NCBI RefSeq assembly: GCF_000003815.2
Contig: NC_049985.1
Location: 17,207,733-17,271,732 of the forward strand
DNA: 64,000 bases
Origin: Branchiostoma floridae
Lineage: Eukaryota; Chordata; Leptocardii; Amphioxiformes; Branchiostomatidae
Direction: 5' to 3'
Shown here: piece after piece, positions 11,273 to 22,504 of the stretch
Layout: each line of letters opens with the position of its first letter
Position numbering within the stretch: position 1 is the first letter of the stretch
Notes under the pieces: model-generated
The model's database searches: none
Seen by the model: only the letters and a program-made list of their open reading frames with translations
Told to the model about the DNA's origin: nothing
Translations under genes and position numbers: made by a program

Positions 11273-11590
11273 TGTGGAAGACCTCAGCTGCACCGACCTG
11301 GCACAAAACCTAACTTTGTGGGAGATCTCAGCTGCACCGACGTGTCACAAAATCTAACTTTGTGGGAGATCTCAGCTGCACCGACGTGTCACAAAATCTA
11401 ACTTTGTGGGAGATCTCAGCTGCAGCGACGTGTCACAAAATCTATCTTTGTGGAAGATCTCAGCTGCACAGTCGTGGCACAAGATCTAACTTTGTGGGAG
11501 ATCTCAGCTGCACAGTCGTGGCACAAGATCTAACTTTGTGGGAGATCTCAGCTGCAGCGACGTGGCACAAAATCGAACTCTGATCAGGGC
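11273..11590. repeat. 43-bp tandem repeat upstream of the aminotransferase gene
   Basis: Seven to eight copies of a unit with GGGAGATCTCAGCTGCA and GTGGCACAAAATCTAACTTT. Every copy contains CAGCTG, an E-box-type core, so a regulatory role is conceivable but unproven. The array lies about 800 bp upstream of the aminotransferase start exon. Confidence 0.88.
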
Positions 11591-11732
11591 CCCAGCTGCA
11601 AAGATAACGGTTGCATGAGATCTCTACCGTTGCACTCCTCGCGCATAGCGGCTAACATAACGCTTTATCCAAGCAATTAAACATCCACACTGGAATAGAG
11701 GCGCTCCTTACCTGTAACTTAAGTTCTTGTAG

Positions 11733-11734
<2 letters not shown>

Positions 11735-11769
<35 letters not shown>
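11735..11769. repeat. TTG microsatellite
   Basis: About eleven uninterrupted TTG triplets. Confidence 0.95.
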
Positions 11770-12035
11770 AGTTTGTCCCGTCACCACCTGCACCCCTTGC
11801 TCCTTCTGTACCCCGACCTCGCCAGTCACCTTTGACCGGGGCGGGGCCTGGTAAAAGGTCAAGAGGTCAGAGCATGAAGCCTCAAAGCAGATGTTTGAGA
11901 GGCCGGGTTGTGTGTAACAATCGATTATCGTGTCAGACTGGAATTTGTGTGCCAGACTTCGTCCGGAAAACGATAGCAATTTTTGTACCGAAACCCGGAG
12001 AGCAGCTATGTACGAAGTAACGTTATAATATATAT

Positions 12036-12148
12036 TAGCCGGTGCGACTATACACGAAAAAACGTATTTACTTGTAATACATACTACAGAAAAACATCGT
12101 CTATGTATTACAAGTAAATACGTTTTTCGTGTATTGTCGCACCGGCTA
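12036..12148. mobile_element. Near-perfect palindrome, MITE-like
   Basis: TAGCCGGTGCGAC at the left and GTCGCACCGGCTA at the right, with inner arms CGTATTTACTTGTAATACAT and its complement. The arms are about 48 bp with a loop of roughly 15 bp around 12095. It sits in TATATA sequence, consistent with TA-rich target choice. It has no coding capacity. Confidence 0.75.
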
Positions 12149-12914
12149 AATATATATGTGCAAATATATACATATGACTTTTTAGGAATCTATTTGGTGG
12201 TGTATGTCCGACACCCACTGGCGTTCTAAGATCATTTCTTCGTGCATTGAAACATCGCTATCTTTGACTATAAAAACGTGGTAGACATGACTATAAACCT
12301 TACTATACTAGGTTTTGTGTTTGCGAAAGCGGACTGATTCCCCTAGATACCAGTAACGACTTTTGTTTGATGTCCATATTAAACTGCTGTGCACGCCCCT
12401 GTGGTACCGTAAAGTAGAAAATGTTCGCATGGATGTAATTTCGAGACAAAAAATGGAGTCTTAGTGGTGGCAAAGGCGGACAGAACACAAAACAAAAATC
12501 TCCCGGTGATTTTATATATGCAATGAAGAGTTCACTACAAAAAACCACCCTGAACATTTTCCCTTTTGAGTACTAGTATTCAGTATGTGGGAAGGTCGAA
12601 TGGAAATTTATCATGGACCTCCTAGCAATAGTCTGTGGTACTGCAGGAAAACGTCAGTTTGGTCATATGTCTCTTGTATTCTGGACATGCCATGGTTATC
12701 ATTCTTTAATGGCAGATAAGTCTTGAAATCAATGCGAGAGGACCCCCCCCATACAATTAACAAACATTCAAAAGTGCCCCCCATGGAATTGACCCCCCCC
12801 CCCTCATGCAGATATGCCCCGCTATGTCACATATATGATAGTCATGATGATATATCCATAAGAAATACTACGTAAAGCGGATGGATTGTGCAATTTTTAT
12901 TTTTATTTTTCATT

Positions 12915-14894
12915 TTATTTGAAAAACTTGACAGAATGATATTGCGAAATGACCAAATGTCCGTCCTGACTTAGTGCCACTCCCATTGGACGGAACAGTC
13001 CATGTTCCTCCTGTGTTATCACGTGTGTCATAAATGTACCGTCGGAACCAAACATGGAAACACGATGATTGCCGAACTCAGCCACGATGATGTTATCCTC
13101 GCTGTCCGTGATGACACAGTAGGGGCTATCCAACTGACCATGGCCGGAGCCAGATGACCCACACGTGTAGAGATGACCACCGGATGGGTCAAATACCTTG
13201 ATGTTGTTGTTCCTGTTGTCACTGATGATGATGTGGTTACTGCTGTTCACGGCCACACGAAGGGATGAACTCAACTGCTGTTGACCTTGACCTTTGCCAC
13301 CGAACTTCACCATGACGTCACCGCTGGGACTGAGTGCAAAAACTTGGCACCCGATAGTAACGATGATTCGTCCCAAGCCGTCAACAGCGATACCTTTTGT
13401 ATCTTCACCTGCAGCTGCTCGTTTCACCTGGATGACACGTGAACACTGCGTGTTCAGCACGTGAATTCTGTTTCCGTTTCCGGTCACCAACAGCTCACCG
13501 TTTGTCAGTGCTGCCACACACGATGGCTTGAACCACAAATCAAACTTGTTCTTAAAGGAACCATCTTTGTCTAAGATCTGCAAACGTTCGTTGTAAAACT
13601 CGGCCACTACAAGGAATCCATCTGTGGTAACAGCTAGGGAGAGCGGTGTACTAAACTGTCCGTCTCTATTGCCTTCTTTTCCAACAGTTTTGATGTGGTC
13701 TAAAGCGGGCGCGCTACTACGACTCATCACAACGTTTGTTCGTACTTGCTTTGTTTGAGATGAACCTAACATCGGTATTCTTGTTTTCCTTACTCGGCCA
13801 ACAAGTTTGGCTACTTCCGCCATCACGTTATCTTCCTGAGGGTCTAAGGTAAAATCTTCGATACTTTTGATTAGTTTGACAGCCTTGTTTATGGCGTTTT
13901 TGTCTGAGGTTTCATCCAGCCGTCTGGTCAGTTCTCTGGCCACCGACATGACCTCCGCTGGACTCCCGTACTCCAACACGTTGTCTGTGAACTGGACACA
14001 GCTCTTGGCCGAGGCCAGGTCCATCTCAGCTGCCTCCATGGCGGCTTGCAGCTGTTTCTCCCGAGCAGTATTCATGGTGTGAAGCTGACCGATTCGATCT
14101 TGCTTTATCTTCTTAACGGCATTGATGATATTAGCCGCCTGTTTTTCAATCTGCTCTTCTGTACGCTGTACCTGTGAAGACCAGTTGTCCTTTATCGATC
14201 GCAACTCGCCTACCCACTCCTCATGCAGGCCTACTGTGTTCTTGACCGTTGCAAGTTTTGCCTTGATCTTTGCCCCCTCACTTTCAACCGCCTTCTCTAT
14301 CTCCACGTACTGGTGATCTTTGTGCACCGTGACCACACAGTGCAGACAGATGAGCCGGTGACAGGTGTCACAGTAGAACTTGTGCAGTTCATTGTGAGTC
14401 TCACATTTGGAGGTCTCCCTTGCCCTTTTATTACCAGACTGCATATCTTGAACTGTTACAACTTCGTGAGCTCTTGTGCCTTTGAGTCTTCGATGAGCGT
14501 CGTTACACACCTGACACAGGTAGTCGGTACATTCGAGACAGTAAAACTTTGCAGGTTCATCCTTCTCACATCCCATACACGGAACTCCGTCTTCTTCTGG
14601 TTCCGATGCTCCCCTTTTTGCTGACCACTTGGACTGTTGTTGTAAAATGTCGTGCAGTTTGCCAACAAGAAAGTTGGACTTTAGCCCCTGGACGCCATTT
14701 TCTGGGAGGGGCACGTCCTGTCGGCATATTGGACAGTCCAGTTTTCCTACCGGCTCTGCGGCCAGGAGCCTCTCCAAACACGGCTGGCAGAAGGTGTGAA
14801 GACACGGCAGCACCTTAGGCTGCTTGAAGTTCTCCAAACAGATCTGGCAGACTAGAAACTCGTCGGTAATTTCGCTGATTGCGTTGGACGCCAT
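12915..14894 (-). CDS. TRIM-type E3 ubiquitin ligase with NHL repeats (RING, two B-boxes, coiled coil, NHL)
   Basis: A 659-aa protein from one uninterrupted exon. A C3HC4 RING is visible: C16, C19, C31, H33, C36, C39, C54, C57. A B-box1 (about 105-150, CMGC...CLEC...CQVC) and B-box2 (about 163-205, CETH...CDTC...CLHC...HKDH) follow, then a coiled coil (about 205-330). The C-terminal 270 residues hold six NHL-like strands with repeated patterns such as GQFSTPLSLAV, GQLDSPYCVI and HGLFRPMGVAL. I see no filamin domain, unlike vertebrate TRIM2/3. The family ubiquitinates target proteins; NHL propellers bind protein or RNA. Minus-strand AATAAA motifs overlap and follow the stop codon. The intronless structure suggests origin by retroposition, as in large invertebrate TRIM expansions. 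The specific orthologue cannot be named. Confidence 0.93.
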   Translation of the reverse strand: MASNAISEITDEFLVCQICLENFKQPKVLPCLHTFCQPCLERLLAAEPVGKLDCPICRQDVPLPENGVQGLKSNFLVGKLHDILQQQSKWSAKRGASEPEEDGVPCMGCEKDEPAKFYCLECTDYLCQVCNDAHRRLKGTRAHEVVTVQDMQSGNKRARETSKCETHNELHKFYCDTCHRLICLHCVVTVHKDHQYVEIEKAVESEGAKIKAKLATVKNTVGLHEEWVGELRSIKDNWSSQVQRTEEQIEKQAANIINAVKKIKQDRIGQLHTMNTAREKQLQAAMEAAEMDLASAKSCVQFTDNVLEYGSPAEVMSVARELTRRLDETSDKNAINKAVKLIKSIEDFTLDPQEDNVMAEVAKLVGRVRKTRIPMLGSSQTKQVRTNVVMSRSSAPALDHIKTVGKEGNRDGQFSTPLSLAVTTDGFLVVAEFYNERLQILDKDGSFKNKFDLWFKPSCVAALTNGELLVTGNGNRIHVLNTQCSRVIQVKRAAAGEDTKGIAVDGLGRIIVTIGCQVFALSPSGDVMVKFGGKGQGQQQLSSSLRVAVNSSNHIIISDNRNNNIKVFDPSGGHLYTCGSSGSGHGQLDSPYCVITDSEDNIIVAEFGNHRVSMFGSDGTFMTHVITQEEHGLFRPMGVALSQDGHLVISQYHSVKFFK

Positions 14895-16360
14895 TATTCA
14901 CTCAGTGCGCATGTACTTTGGAACTCGGCCTACTCTTACATAATACAATGTCGAGATGGGGCTAAACAAATATACTTTTGCTTTATTGACCGTTAACTCG
15001 TGATACCTGGGATGTTCCATTGATTTATTTGTACTTTAACAAGGAGTAAAGTGCAACGAATACATAGAAGGGCATGAAATATTTCATACTAATAGCTATT
15101 AGTGGAACAGAACAATATATTTACCCAGAAATATTTTCATTATGACATACAGTATTTATATATAAATAGAAAAAATACATGCTACTATTCCGTCTATTCT
15201 ATATCGTATTTGATACATTGAAAATTAGCGCCCAGTTTGCAAAGTTCCAATGATATACCGGAAATGTGACCCATCAAATTTCCCTGACACATTTCATCTG
15301 TGGGGTCTGTGATGTCATCATAGTTCTCGACTTTTTGCTGTGAAAGCAATGCAAGCGTACAGGAATATGACAAGTTATTTACCAGTACATACCTCATACG
15401 AAATCTACCACTTTTTAGCTACTCAAGGCACTAACAATGTACAGAGGCGTACATGGAGAAATATGACTTAGCTAATACAAATATAGCTTTTATTGGAATT
15501 GATCTGACATCGTATGCAATGTTTTAAGTAAACCAGTCAACTTTTTTTTTCTTTGAAACTTTACGCTTACAACAGACAAGCAGCCCCAAAGCACCTTGTA
15601 CAGTCACATTGATTTGTGAGTGAGTTACATTCATAGAACACATAGTGGATGTATTCATACATCTTTAATAGAGAAGAAGTTTATTTGCAAGTTCGTGCCC
15701 GAGGGCTAATTGCGAGTACATGGTATGAACATAGTAGATATACATATTAACAATGGACAGTTATGAACAGTTTTCTACTCTAATACTAGTGTTGACTCTA
15801 TTGGTGGCCATGACGTTGTATGGAGTCCTCGCACGGCAGTGAGATTTCAGACCTTTCCATGTCAACTCGTGTTTTGAATAGTTTTAAGGGTTATCCAAGA
15901 TATATATATTAGGATGTCTGGGTTATTCTGGAGAAGCGGGCACTGGCTTTAAGCCCAATGGTTTGTTTATTTTCGCATTTTCATAAATAGGGTCTATCAA
16001 CCCTATGACAGCCTTATCTGCAGTACCGCTCTCGGCCGCCCTTAGAAATGTGGCAGAACGACCGCGAAATTGCAAAATTTCTGTGTTTGGGGGAATGGGG
16101 AAATGGTGCGGTGAAAGGCTCGCAAAGGGGTTTGAATTGTTGAGGCTTATTTGAGATTTCAGTCCAAAATATGCCCATTTAGAGCTAAGAATGACAATAT
16201 TTAAGACATTTTACAAACAAAGCAACGGAGCATTAGGTCAAAGTTGATGTACAAATGTAGATACATCTATTAATAGGTACTTGGTATTGTGCCAATGTAG
16301 TATAATTGGTGGAGCGTACATGTTCTATAAAATGTTTTAAGTGAATTATATTTCTAATTA

Positions 16361-16545
16361 GCAATTACTCAAGCAACTAGATATAATTTTGGAAACGGTC
16401 AGATGTGTCAGGTAGAATCCGTGCAGTGACACTAAAAAATAACGGATGCTAGTTGAAACGTCTGACTGTTTCCAAAATCACATCCAATTACTTGAGTAAC
16501 TGCTATTTGGTGTATCTTATTGCCTGGATGTCTAACCTTCATGGA
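16361..16545. mobile_element. MITE-like element with imperfect inverted ends
   Basis: The left arm GCAATTACTCAAGCAACTAG...TTTTGGAAACGGTCAGA is complementary, with mismatches, to the right arm TCTGACTGTTTCCAAAATC...ACTTGAGTAACTGC. Related pieces with the GTTTCCAAAATC/GATTTTGGAAAC core occur at about 55600-55720, 58650-58735, 59290-59345 and 63300-63380. This is therefore a dispersed non-autonomous family. Confidence 0.7.
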
Positions 16546-16865
16546 AGTATATGTCCAACTTTATGTTATTCCTGTGACGCGAAAACGTTCGATCCGGGTG
16601 TTCCGGAGCGTGTGATAACTTTCCGTATCACATCCCATACACGGAACTCCGTTTTAAGTTGTATCACACAGGCTTCCTTCGAGTGAATCGAACTATTTCG
16701 AACGGGCCGAATACAGCACGGTTGAAAATTCGAATACCGGATTCTGACGTTAGAATTACTGTTGTTACAATCTTTTGTTCGAGGACACAACATTTTCTCA
16801 ACTTCTGGTGCATTTCGCATCGAAATATGTGTTTTCTCAGGTGGGTATGCATATGACATAAATAA

Positions 16866-16987
16866 AATACAACATGGTGTATTCCGCATCACGCTCGGTC
16901 CCAGCCGTGGGTCAGATCAACCTCAGGGCGATCCTTCCCGTGGTCGGGCTGGTACCTCGGGTAATACGGAATACACCGTGTTGTATT
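16866..16987. mobile_element. Short inverted-repeat element (MITE-like)
   Basis: AATACAACATGGTGTATTCCG at the left is matched by CGGAATACACCGTGTTGTATT at the right, with a single G:T-type mismatch. A GC-richer centre of about 70 bp lies between. No coding potential. Confidence 0.7.
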
Positions 16988-17520
16988 CTGTATGTATACC
17001 ACTGTTTCAGTAACTGTTATATGCAATATATACCTTATTTTTTCTTATAATCTGGCACATACACTTGCTGTTGTTCACGACCTAATGCCATCACTAGTAT
17101 CAGTATTTACGACTGTTACTCTACAAGGAAAGGAAATGCTTTAACATATAACTTAATAGAATTTTATTCGTCTATTATCTGGCACATGCTTGTTGTTGTT
17201 CGCGTCCTTGCTATCACTATGCAGTAGAAGCCAGTTAATTGCACAATGGATTAACGCACACTTCCGTTAATTACTGCACATTGTTGTACTCTTGTGCTCC
17301 TGTAGAACCAGCGTGAAATGACAGCTTAGTTAGTCATGAATTATTAAACAGGCGGGCAAATTGGAGGCGTCGGCACCAAGGTCGCCGGTATTGTCTGACG
17401 ATTGTTCGGAGCCATACCTACGGTATCCTCTCAAGCGTGCATACATCGGGCGGTTGGATCGCTCTTTTTGCCGTACAGTGGCATGACAGGTGTGGCGGAA
17501 CTACCTGCCGTACGTGTGTT

Positions 17521-20500
17521 ATGACAGGTGTGCCGGAACTGGACGCAGAGACGTTCTTGAACTGGTACCTGACCGTGTTCCTGACGCTGTTCGTGGCCAC
17601 TGGCATCCTGGTCATCCGGGCGGTCTGCGAGTACCCGTACATCCGGGACGTTAGGGCGGCCTACGACTACCCGTACAGGCAGGACGTCACGTTAGAGGGC
17701 GGGCTGGGCAGGCTTGGAGACGGGTAAGTTGTTAGTTTGGTGGGGAGTGTATGCAGTCCTCCTAAACCGCGTGTGTTACGGTGTTGGCTATATAGATACA
17801 GAAGCTGGTGGGTTACACCGAAGGGCGGTTATACCGGCTATATAGATACAGATGCAGAAGCTGGTGTGTTACACCGAAGGGCGGTTATACCGGCTATATA
17901 AACTCGGCACAAAAAGTTTGGAATATGAACTTTGGCTGATCATATTTCCGTTGTTTTTGCATCAATTTTAATGTGTTATATATCAATAGAAAGCGTGTGT
18001 GATTTCCTTTTATATGGTATCAAACTCCTCATGATTTTAAATTCGTGAAAAGAGCACCAGGGTTACTTACGTCAGAGGGTCAAGAAAAAAATGTGCCCAA
18101 ATTTCAATTTTTGTGTTCAACTCTGTATCATCCTGCTTGTATGGGTGTGGGTGTCAAGGATTCAATCTATCCTTTTTTCACGTAATCTTTGGTATACAGA
18201 ACATCCAAGTTTATCTTCAACATTTGAGGAGAGTATATGTGTATTTTGGGTGTTGGATGACCGATTCGAAGTGTGGATGCGGCAAGGAGAATGCCACGCC
18301 GACTGTCGCACGGATAGAGCGTAACAGCGCGTAGCGCTTGTTGTGGTGTATGTATGGCTGCCACAGGAAAAACAAGGTTGGCTATCATCCCAGACAAAAC
18401 AACCTCAATACCGTGAGATACAGGGACACCATTCTCCATTCAGTATTCAGTCGCAATGTCTTACCCCTTCAATATGGGGTCGAATGACATTCTGTAAGAT
18501 TACACTGCCCGTCCACGCACACAGTCTGCATTGATCCTTGCTCTGTGTGACGGGCGTTGTAGTCTAACACATGCAGAATTGCATTTGGTCCCCCACACAC
18601 GCTGACGAGGTATGACATTGCGACTGCATGGAAAATGGTGTCCCTGTATCTCACAGCATTGAGGTTGTCTTGTCTGGGATGAGGGTGAAGGCTTCGTTTT
18701 TCCTGTGGCAGCCATACATACACCACACCATGACACTGCCTCCACCAAGCGCTACGCGCTGTTACGCTCTATCCGTGCGACAGTCAGCGTGGCATTCTCC
18801 TTGCCGCCTCCACACCTCGATTCGGTCATCAACAGCCAAAAGGGCACACATACTCTTCTCAAATGTTAAAGATGAACTTGGATGCTCTGTATACCAAAGA
18901 TTACGTGAAAAAAAGGGTAAATTGAATCATTGACACCCACACCCATACCAGCAGGATGATACAGAGTTGAACACAAAAATTGAAATTTGGGCACTTTTTT
19001 TTCGTGACCCACTGACGTAAGTAGCCCTGGTGCTCGTTCCAAGAATTTATAGCCATAAGGAGTTTGATACCATATGAAAGGAAATCACACACGCTTTCTA
19101 TTGATATATAACACATCAAAATTGATGCAGAAACAACGGAAATATGATCAGCCAAATTTAATATTCCAAACTTTTTGTGCCGAGTTTAGATACAGATGCA
19201 GAAGCTGGTGTGTTACACCGAAGGGCGGTTATACCGGCTATATAGATACAGATGCAGACTGCCAAATTCCTGATCATTTTGCTTTATTCCTCATGACACA
19301 GGAACTCAGATATACATTTTGGTCTACAAATGGCAAAAAAAGTGGGCACATCCCGTACCTGTAGACATCTTCAGACCAAATACAAGACCATAGGGGCCCG
19401 AAATATGCATGTTTGGAACATAAATGGCCAAACGTTGTGCATTCAAAAAGCGTCGACGAATTCTTATTGACATATATTCAATGTAGCCTGATTTAACCGC
19501 GCTTCTCAGGCCCGTCATACTGCCGCGCCGATCAGCTTGGTGGGGAGTGGGTCTAAAACGCGGGAAGGCGCTTACCCGCCGGTTTTCCATATATGGATAA
19601 TTACATGCAATCGTCATCCCCGCGCCGCACAGCCGGCTTTCTGTTGCTGGGGATCGGGTGGCGTTGCTATGCAGGTGATTGACATCGGCACGGGTCATAT
19701 CTGTTTGCGATCTCTTTGATTTAGACCGTCGATCTTCAAGAAATAAAACATTTTATCTAAAAAAGTAAATGGAGAGTTTGTCGTAATTTTTTTTTTACAA
19801 AATGAAGTGAACTGAAAGCATATATACTTTCGTTAGCAAATAACACAAATTCGTTACGAGCTGAACTTTGCTGCATAATTTCACAATGGTATTTATCAAT
19901 GTTATTTTACGCTACGATTTAGAAGTTTGCCCATAAAATATACAAAATGGTTACGGCATTCACGTTGTGCTACGATGTTACACAAGACGTTGATAAATAA
20001 AATGGAGTAAACCCACGAATTTCTCGGCAGAAATACATTCAAATTCATAGCGTCAAAGCGCTATAAGTAAGGCGTTTTTTGTGAGCTACAAACAAATCCG
20101 AATCAAACCCTCATTTACAAGAATTCGCCGCCACCCCAGCGTACAAACAACAACAATCAAATTTTCAAAATGGCGCCATCCCTCATTCCCTGCCTGTAGC
20201 TGTAGCTGCCGCATGATTCTCACATTATTTCTGCAATGCACGAAGCAAGGTCGGCAACTTCAAGAGTCTGGCGATGTTTTTGTGTGAAAAGTTTGCGATC
20301 TTGATTGTTCCATGGCGGGCGGGCGACTTCCAGAAACGTCTTCTTGGTGGAATGCGAGGCCGATTCGAGATTCGCTGACGTCCCTCCCGAGTTTTCGCTG
20401 CCAAAATGGAAGTTTCGCAATCTTGGTCCTGATTCCGGACTATGGTGGTGGTTCTCGCTACGTTTTCTCTCGCTGCTCGCCGCCTGTATGGCTTTCTCGA

Positions 20501-21708
20501 CAGCAGTATCAAGTCTGTTGTTGTCGTCGTTGGGTCGGCAGTGTCGCCAGATTTACGGCGGCCGTCAAGCGCGTTTTGAATTCACCGCCGAGTCGGTACG
20601 GTACTTGTTTATTATTCAGAACCACACGCACCGCCGGCGTGTATTCTATTTCTATTCATATATTTTTCGGACTTTAGGCCTGTAAACTACCAAGTCTTAT
20701 TCTAAAAGGATTTTAGTAATATTCATGCAATTTCAAAATTTAGCGCCGCCTTCACATCGCTGAAATTAAGTGACTCCATTTCCCCCCAAACGCTATAATT
20801 TCCAAACGCAAGATTGAATGGATTTACATCAAACAAACAAGCAGGGTGTGGGTGGGATGATCACATTTCGCACCCGGGCTATCACCGCCCCCCCTGTCTG
20901 GCCCGTGGCGCCAGCGGTGACAGCGTTAACAAGTTAGTTTCCATGGTAATAGGGGCTCGACTAGAATCCAGGCCCACCATTGGTGTTGAAACATTCCACA
21001 ACGGTTCCCCGGGCTTATAGCAAGCGGCGCACAAACTCCGCGGGGAGGAGTCTACAAGCTCCGGATAGCGGAGTTTGCGTTACACAGACTATATTCAATG
21101 CAATTCTCTATTTCATTCCAGGTCACTTGTTTGCAATACGAGGGCTCTAAATATATATTTGTGTCCAAAATTGGCCAAAAATCTGAATGTAGTAAATTTC
21201 AAGGTCGGGATAAAAATGGTAAAACCGAAACGTCTGGGTGTCTTTGTCAATCTAACCTCATGCCAAATTTCAGGTCATTTGGCCCCAGATGGGAAAAAGT
21301 GGAATCCCTTTTTAAAGGACAAAAAGAACAAGGAGGAGAAGGAATGTGACAAAACAATGTATTATTTCAATCCTTCTGTTTAATTCAAATAGACCAATTT
21401 GAAAGAAATGTGATCAATATAAACCACGTAGTTACAAAACTTGTATGGAATGTAACGAAACATGATGACGCATGATGACACGAGGTTTAAAGAGGCTATA
21501 AAATCTATATCTTTATTCGTGAGCTCCCCATTTCACCTCCCATGCCAGCCCGGCACCAGACGCGCCTGTAGCGGACATCGCTACAGTAGAGGACGGGGAC
21601 ACCTCGCTGTTCCTGAGCGACGCCGCGGAGAGACGGCGCTCCAGCGTCCTGCTGGTCAGGAGCGGCTTCAAGAAGAAGCTGCGCCGGCGGGCAAGCAACC
21701 TGGTCTAA
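17521..21708 (+). CDS. Small single-pass membrane protein (unrecognised)
   Basis: Two exons, 17521-17723 and 21549-21708, join in phase 2/1 with GTAAGT and CCAG borders to give 120 aa. Residues about 11-33 (WYLTVFLTLFVATGILVI) form one clear membrane helix. It is followed by two similar motifs, CEYPYIRDVRAAY and YDYPYRQDV, an acidic linker, and a basic C-terminal end (FKKKLRRRASNLV). I do not recognise the family. The charge pattern suggests an N-out, C-in type protein. The start was chosen as the ATG directly before the hydrophobic segment. The sequence around it, ATGACAGGTGTG, is partly duplicated 39 bp upstream. The 3.8-kb intron contains a foldback transposon and a CpG-rich region. Confidence 0.6.
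17724..21548. other. Large intron of the small membrane protein gene
   Basis: From left to right: two 58-bp direct repeats with GGGCGGTTATACCGGC (17785-17900), the foldback element (17901-19186), a third copy of the same repeat (19187-19250), AT-rich DNA, then a GC-rich stretch (about 20290-20690). That stretch has open but unconvincing frames in both directions. No further exon was recognised. Confidence 0.55.
17901..19186. mobile_element. Foldback element derived from a Tc1/mariner-type transposon
   Basis: Ends are AACTCGGCACAAAAAGT and its exact complement. The left arm (about 17901-18460) and right arm (about 18610-19186) are inverted near-copies of each other, with about 140 bp of unique sequence between. 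The element interrupts a 58-bp repeat. Comparison with the intact repeat copy shows duplication of the dinucleotide TA, typical of Tc1/mariner insertion. Minus-strand translation near 18726-18540 still shows decayed transposase (NLNAVRYRDTIF, then ILHVLDYNARHTEQ resembling the QDNARPHTA region). It is non-autonomous. Confidence 0.85.
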
Positions 21709-22019
21709 CGTGAGGGCACAACGAGGTGCGCTTGGTACTATCCAGATATACAGTATATATAAGTTATACAGTATATGTGACGCAGTATATGTTATATTTG
21801 GCATACGATACGCAGTATACGTTATACAGTATGTACCATATACAGTAAAATCATACGGCTATACGGGACACGTAAGGAGTTATTTCACGGGATAGTCATT
21901 TTGTGTGTCACTTATCAGTGCCATTATTGGAACAGCCGATTTGTTTCCTTTCACATTTTGCTGGTGTAAGGTAAGCTAGTGTAAGGTAGGCGTCGCCATT
22001 GATATGTACCAAAAGGCAG

Positions 22020-22135
22020 GTTTTCACCGATCGGAGGGAATGTAACTGTACATGTAGCTGCGGTCGCTTTGCCGTGACTCGCTGTTTTGTACATGTAGCT
22101 GCGGTGGCTTTGCCGTGACTCACGTTTTTGCACAT
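22020..22135. repeat. 45-bp direct repeat
   Basis: Two copies of TGTACATGTAGCTGCGGT followed by TTTGCCGTGACTC. It lies between the small membrane protein gene and the next gene, and no function is apparent. Confidence 0.75.
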
Positions 22136-22504
22136 TTCGTCGCCGTGTCTTTGTTGTGCCACCTGTTACCGCGGCCGCACCCTACTAATGGTGCTGTTCT
22201 TTATTATGTCATCATGAATGATTAAACCGTGGGGAGGGCAACACCCAAACGGTTTAAAGGCCTTCCGTGTTTATATATGTAATACATGTAAACTAACATA
22301 GTCATCATTTTATATCTACATATATAATTGACAGGTAAAACGAAACGATGAAACAAAGAAACAACAAAAGTTTGCAGCTATGTTTACCCAGTTAAATTTC
22401 ATACTCTTAGAGCTTTTGTACCATACACATATACCGCGTGTTGTAGATCTAATGTGTATTTTGTACAAATGCATGCATATCCAGTGCTCGACCGTCTGTA
22501 CACC

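Larger units (their letters stand above)
10476..12914. other. Intergenic region between two minus-strand genes
   Basis: No gene recognised. It contains a short ATC repeat (about 10785-10803), a 43-bp tandem repeat (11273-11590), a TTG microsatellite (11735-11769), a near-perfect hairpin (12036-12148) and C-runs near 12745 and 12797. The part next to 10476 should hold the aminotransferase promoter; no TATA box stands out. Confidence 0.6.
14895..17520. other. Intergenic region between divergent genes
   Basis: It separates the minus-strand TRIM-NHL gene from the plus-strand small membrane protein gene. Mostly AT-rich unique sequence, with two MITE-like inverted repeats (16361-16545 and 16866-16987) and a 25-bp match to the TRIM gene (16628-16652). 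No coding exon was recognised. Confidence 0.55.

Noticed and set aside
14223-14624. Plus-strand frame of 133 codons
   Set aside because: Antisense shadow of the TRIM-NHL coding sequence.
20305-20685. Two overlapping plus frames of 121-126 codons
   Set aside because: GC-rich intronic sequence with open frames in both directions; no recognisable domain and no phase fit to the host gene.
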